A DNA stretch of 64,000 nt, from positions 37,196 through 101,195 of the forward strand of contig NZ_JAGIQA010000030.1 in NCBI RefSeq assembly GCF_017814975.1, given 5' to 3'. Source of the DNA: Cupriavidus consociatus. Lineage in GTDB: Bacteria > Pseudomonadota > Gammaproteobacteria > Burkholderiales > Burkholderiaceae. The position numbers and the translations under genes are program-made. Numbering within the stretch: position 1 is the stretch's first letter; each line of letters begins with the position of its first letter. The notes beneath the pieces are model-generated. The model saw only the letters and a program-made list of their open reading frames with translations, was not told the origin of the DNA and did not search any database. Below are positions 63,801-64,000 of the stretch, one piece after another.

Positions 63801-64000
63801 ATGACAACAGAGAACTATCCACGCGATCTCATCGGTTACGGCGCCCAGCCTCCCCACGCCCGCTGGCCGGGCGGCGCGCGCGTCGCCGTGCAGTTCGTGC
63901 TCAACTACGAGGAAGGCGGCGAAAACTGCGTGCTGCACGGCGACGCCGCTTCCGAGCAGTTCCTCTCCGAGATCGTCGGCGCCGCGGCCTACCCCGACCG
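63801..64000 (+). CDS. puuE: Allantoinase PuuE (polysaccharide-deacetylase type), start only
   Basis: The first 66 residues are readable from MTTENYPRDLIGYGAQPPHA. They include WPGGARVAVQFVLNYEEGGENCVLHGD, the PuuE N-terminus, and the frame runs off the window. PuuE hydrolyses allantoin to allantoate without metal-dependent amidohydrolase relatives. It lies 111 bp after the purine permease, extending the catabolic pathway. Confidence 0.88.
   Translation, partial: MTTENYPRDLIGYGAQPPHARWPGGARVAVQFVLNYEEGGENCVLHGDAASEQFLSEIVGAAAYPD

Overview
The window is high-GC, gene-dense proteobacterial chromosome. Gene order (tpiA-secG-tRNA-Leu-nuoABCDEFGHIJKLMN-DUF2818-NUDIX, ilvBHC-psd-pssA-leuA, rpsO-pnp) and protein content point to a beta-proteobacterium of the Burkholderiales, most likely Cupriavidus/Ralstonia (inference from synteny and remembered family sequences, not a database search). 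Many long antisense frames opposite real genes are GC-bias artefacts.

Left part, minus strand (1-33,656), read right to left: ilvB-ilvH-ilvC (acetolactate synthase and ketol-acid reductoisomerase), psd and pssA (phosphatidylethanolamine synthesis), a BON/LysM protein, leuA behind what looks like a complete leucine attenuator, an amino-acid-type periplasmic binding protein, rpsO-pnp with a long hairpin in the pnp leader, a quinone oxidoreductase, tpiA, secG, tRNA-Leu(GAG), the 14-gene complex I operon, a DUF2818 protein, a NUDIX hydrolase, a DUF1178 protein and a truncated acyl-CoA dehydrogenase. One small plus-strand lipoprotein gene (25,271-25,804) interrupts this block.

Middle part (34,044-49,165): an ECF sigma factor co-translated with a membrane-anchored DUF3619 protein and followed by DUF3106, RDD and alpha/beta-hydrolase genes. 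Next is an array of metallophosphoesterase (PlcP/LpxH-like), glycosyltransferase and diacylglycerol kinase behind a four-repeat Pho-box-like array, which I read as a phosphate-starvation membrane-lipid remodelling operon. It is followed by a TetR regulator and a LOG-family gene. Then come minus-strand genes for a DUF924 protein, a group II truncated haemoglobin, an orphan FtsX-like permease and a DUF4126 protein. A divergent pair of ModE-like regulator and TupA-like tungstate/molybdate binding protein, and a LysR regulator, close the block.

Right part (49,386-64,000) is largely a purine catabolism island: xdhA-xdhB-xdhC (molybdenum xanthine dehydrogenase and its cofactor-insertion factor), an adenine/adenosine deaminase, guanine deaminase, then (after a fatty-acid desaturase and a riboswitch-controlled manganese exporter) membrane urate oxidase puuD, hydroxyisourate hydrolase uraH, a divergent GntR regulator, an NCS2 purine permease and the start of allantoinase puuE. 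Adenine and guanine are deaminated to hypoxanthine/xanthine, oxidised to urate, then opened to allantoin and allantoate. The neighbouring oxyanion binding protein could supply metal for the XDH cofactor. The best regulatory findings are the leuA attenuator, the Pho-box lipid operon, paired GntR operators carrying divergent -35 elements, and a yybP-ykoY-type Mn riboswitch.
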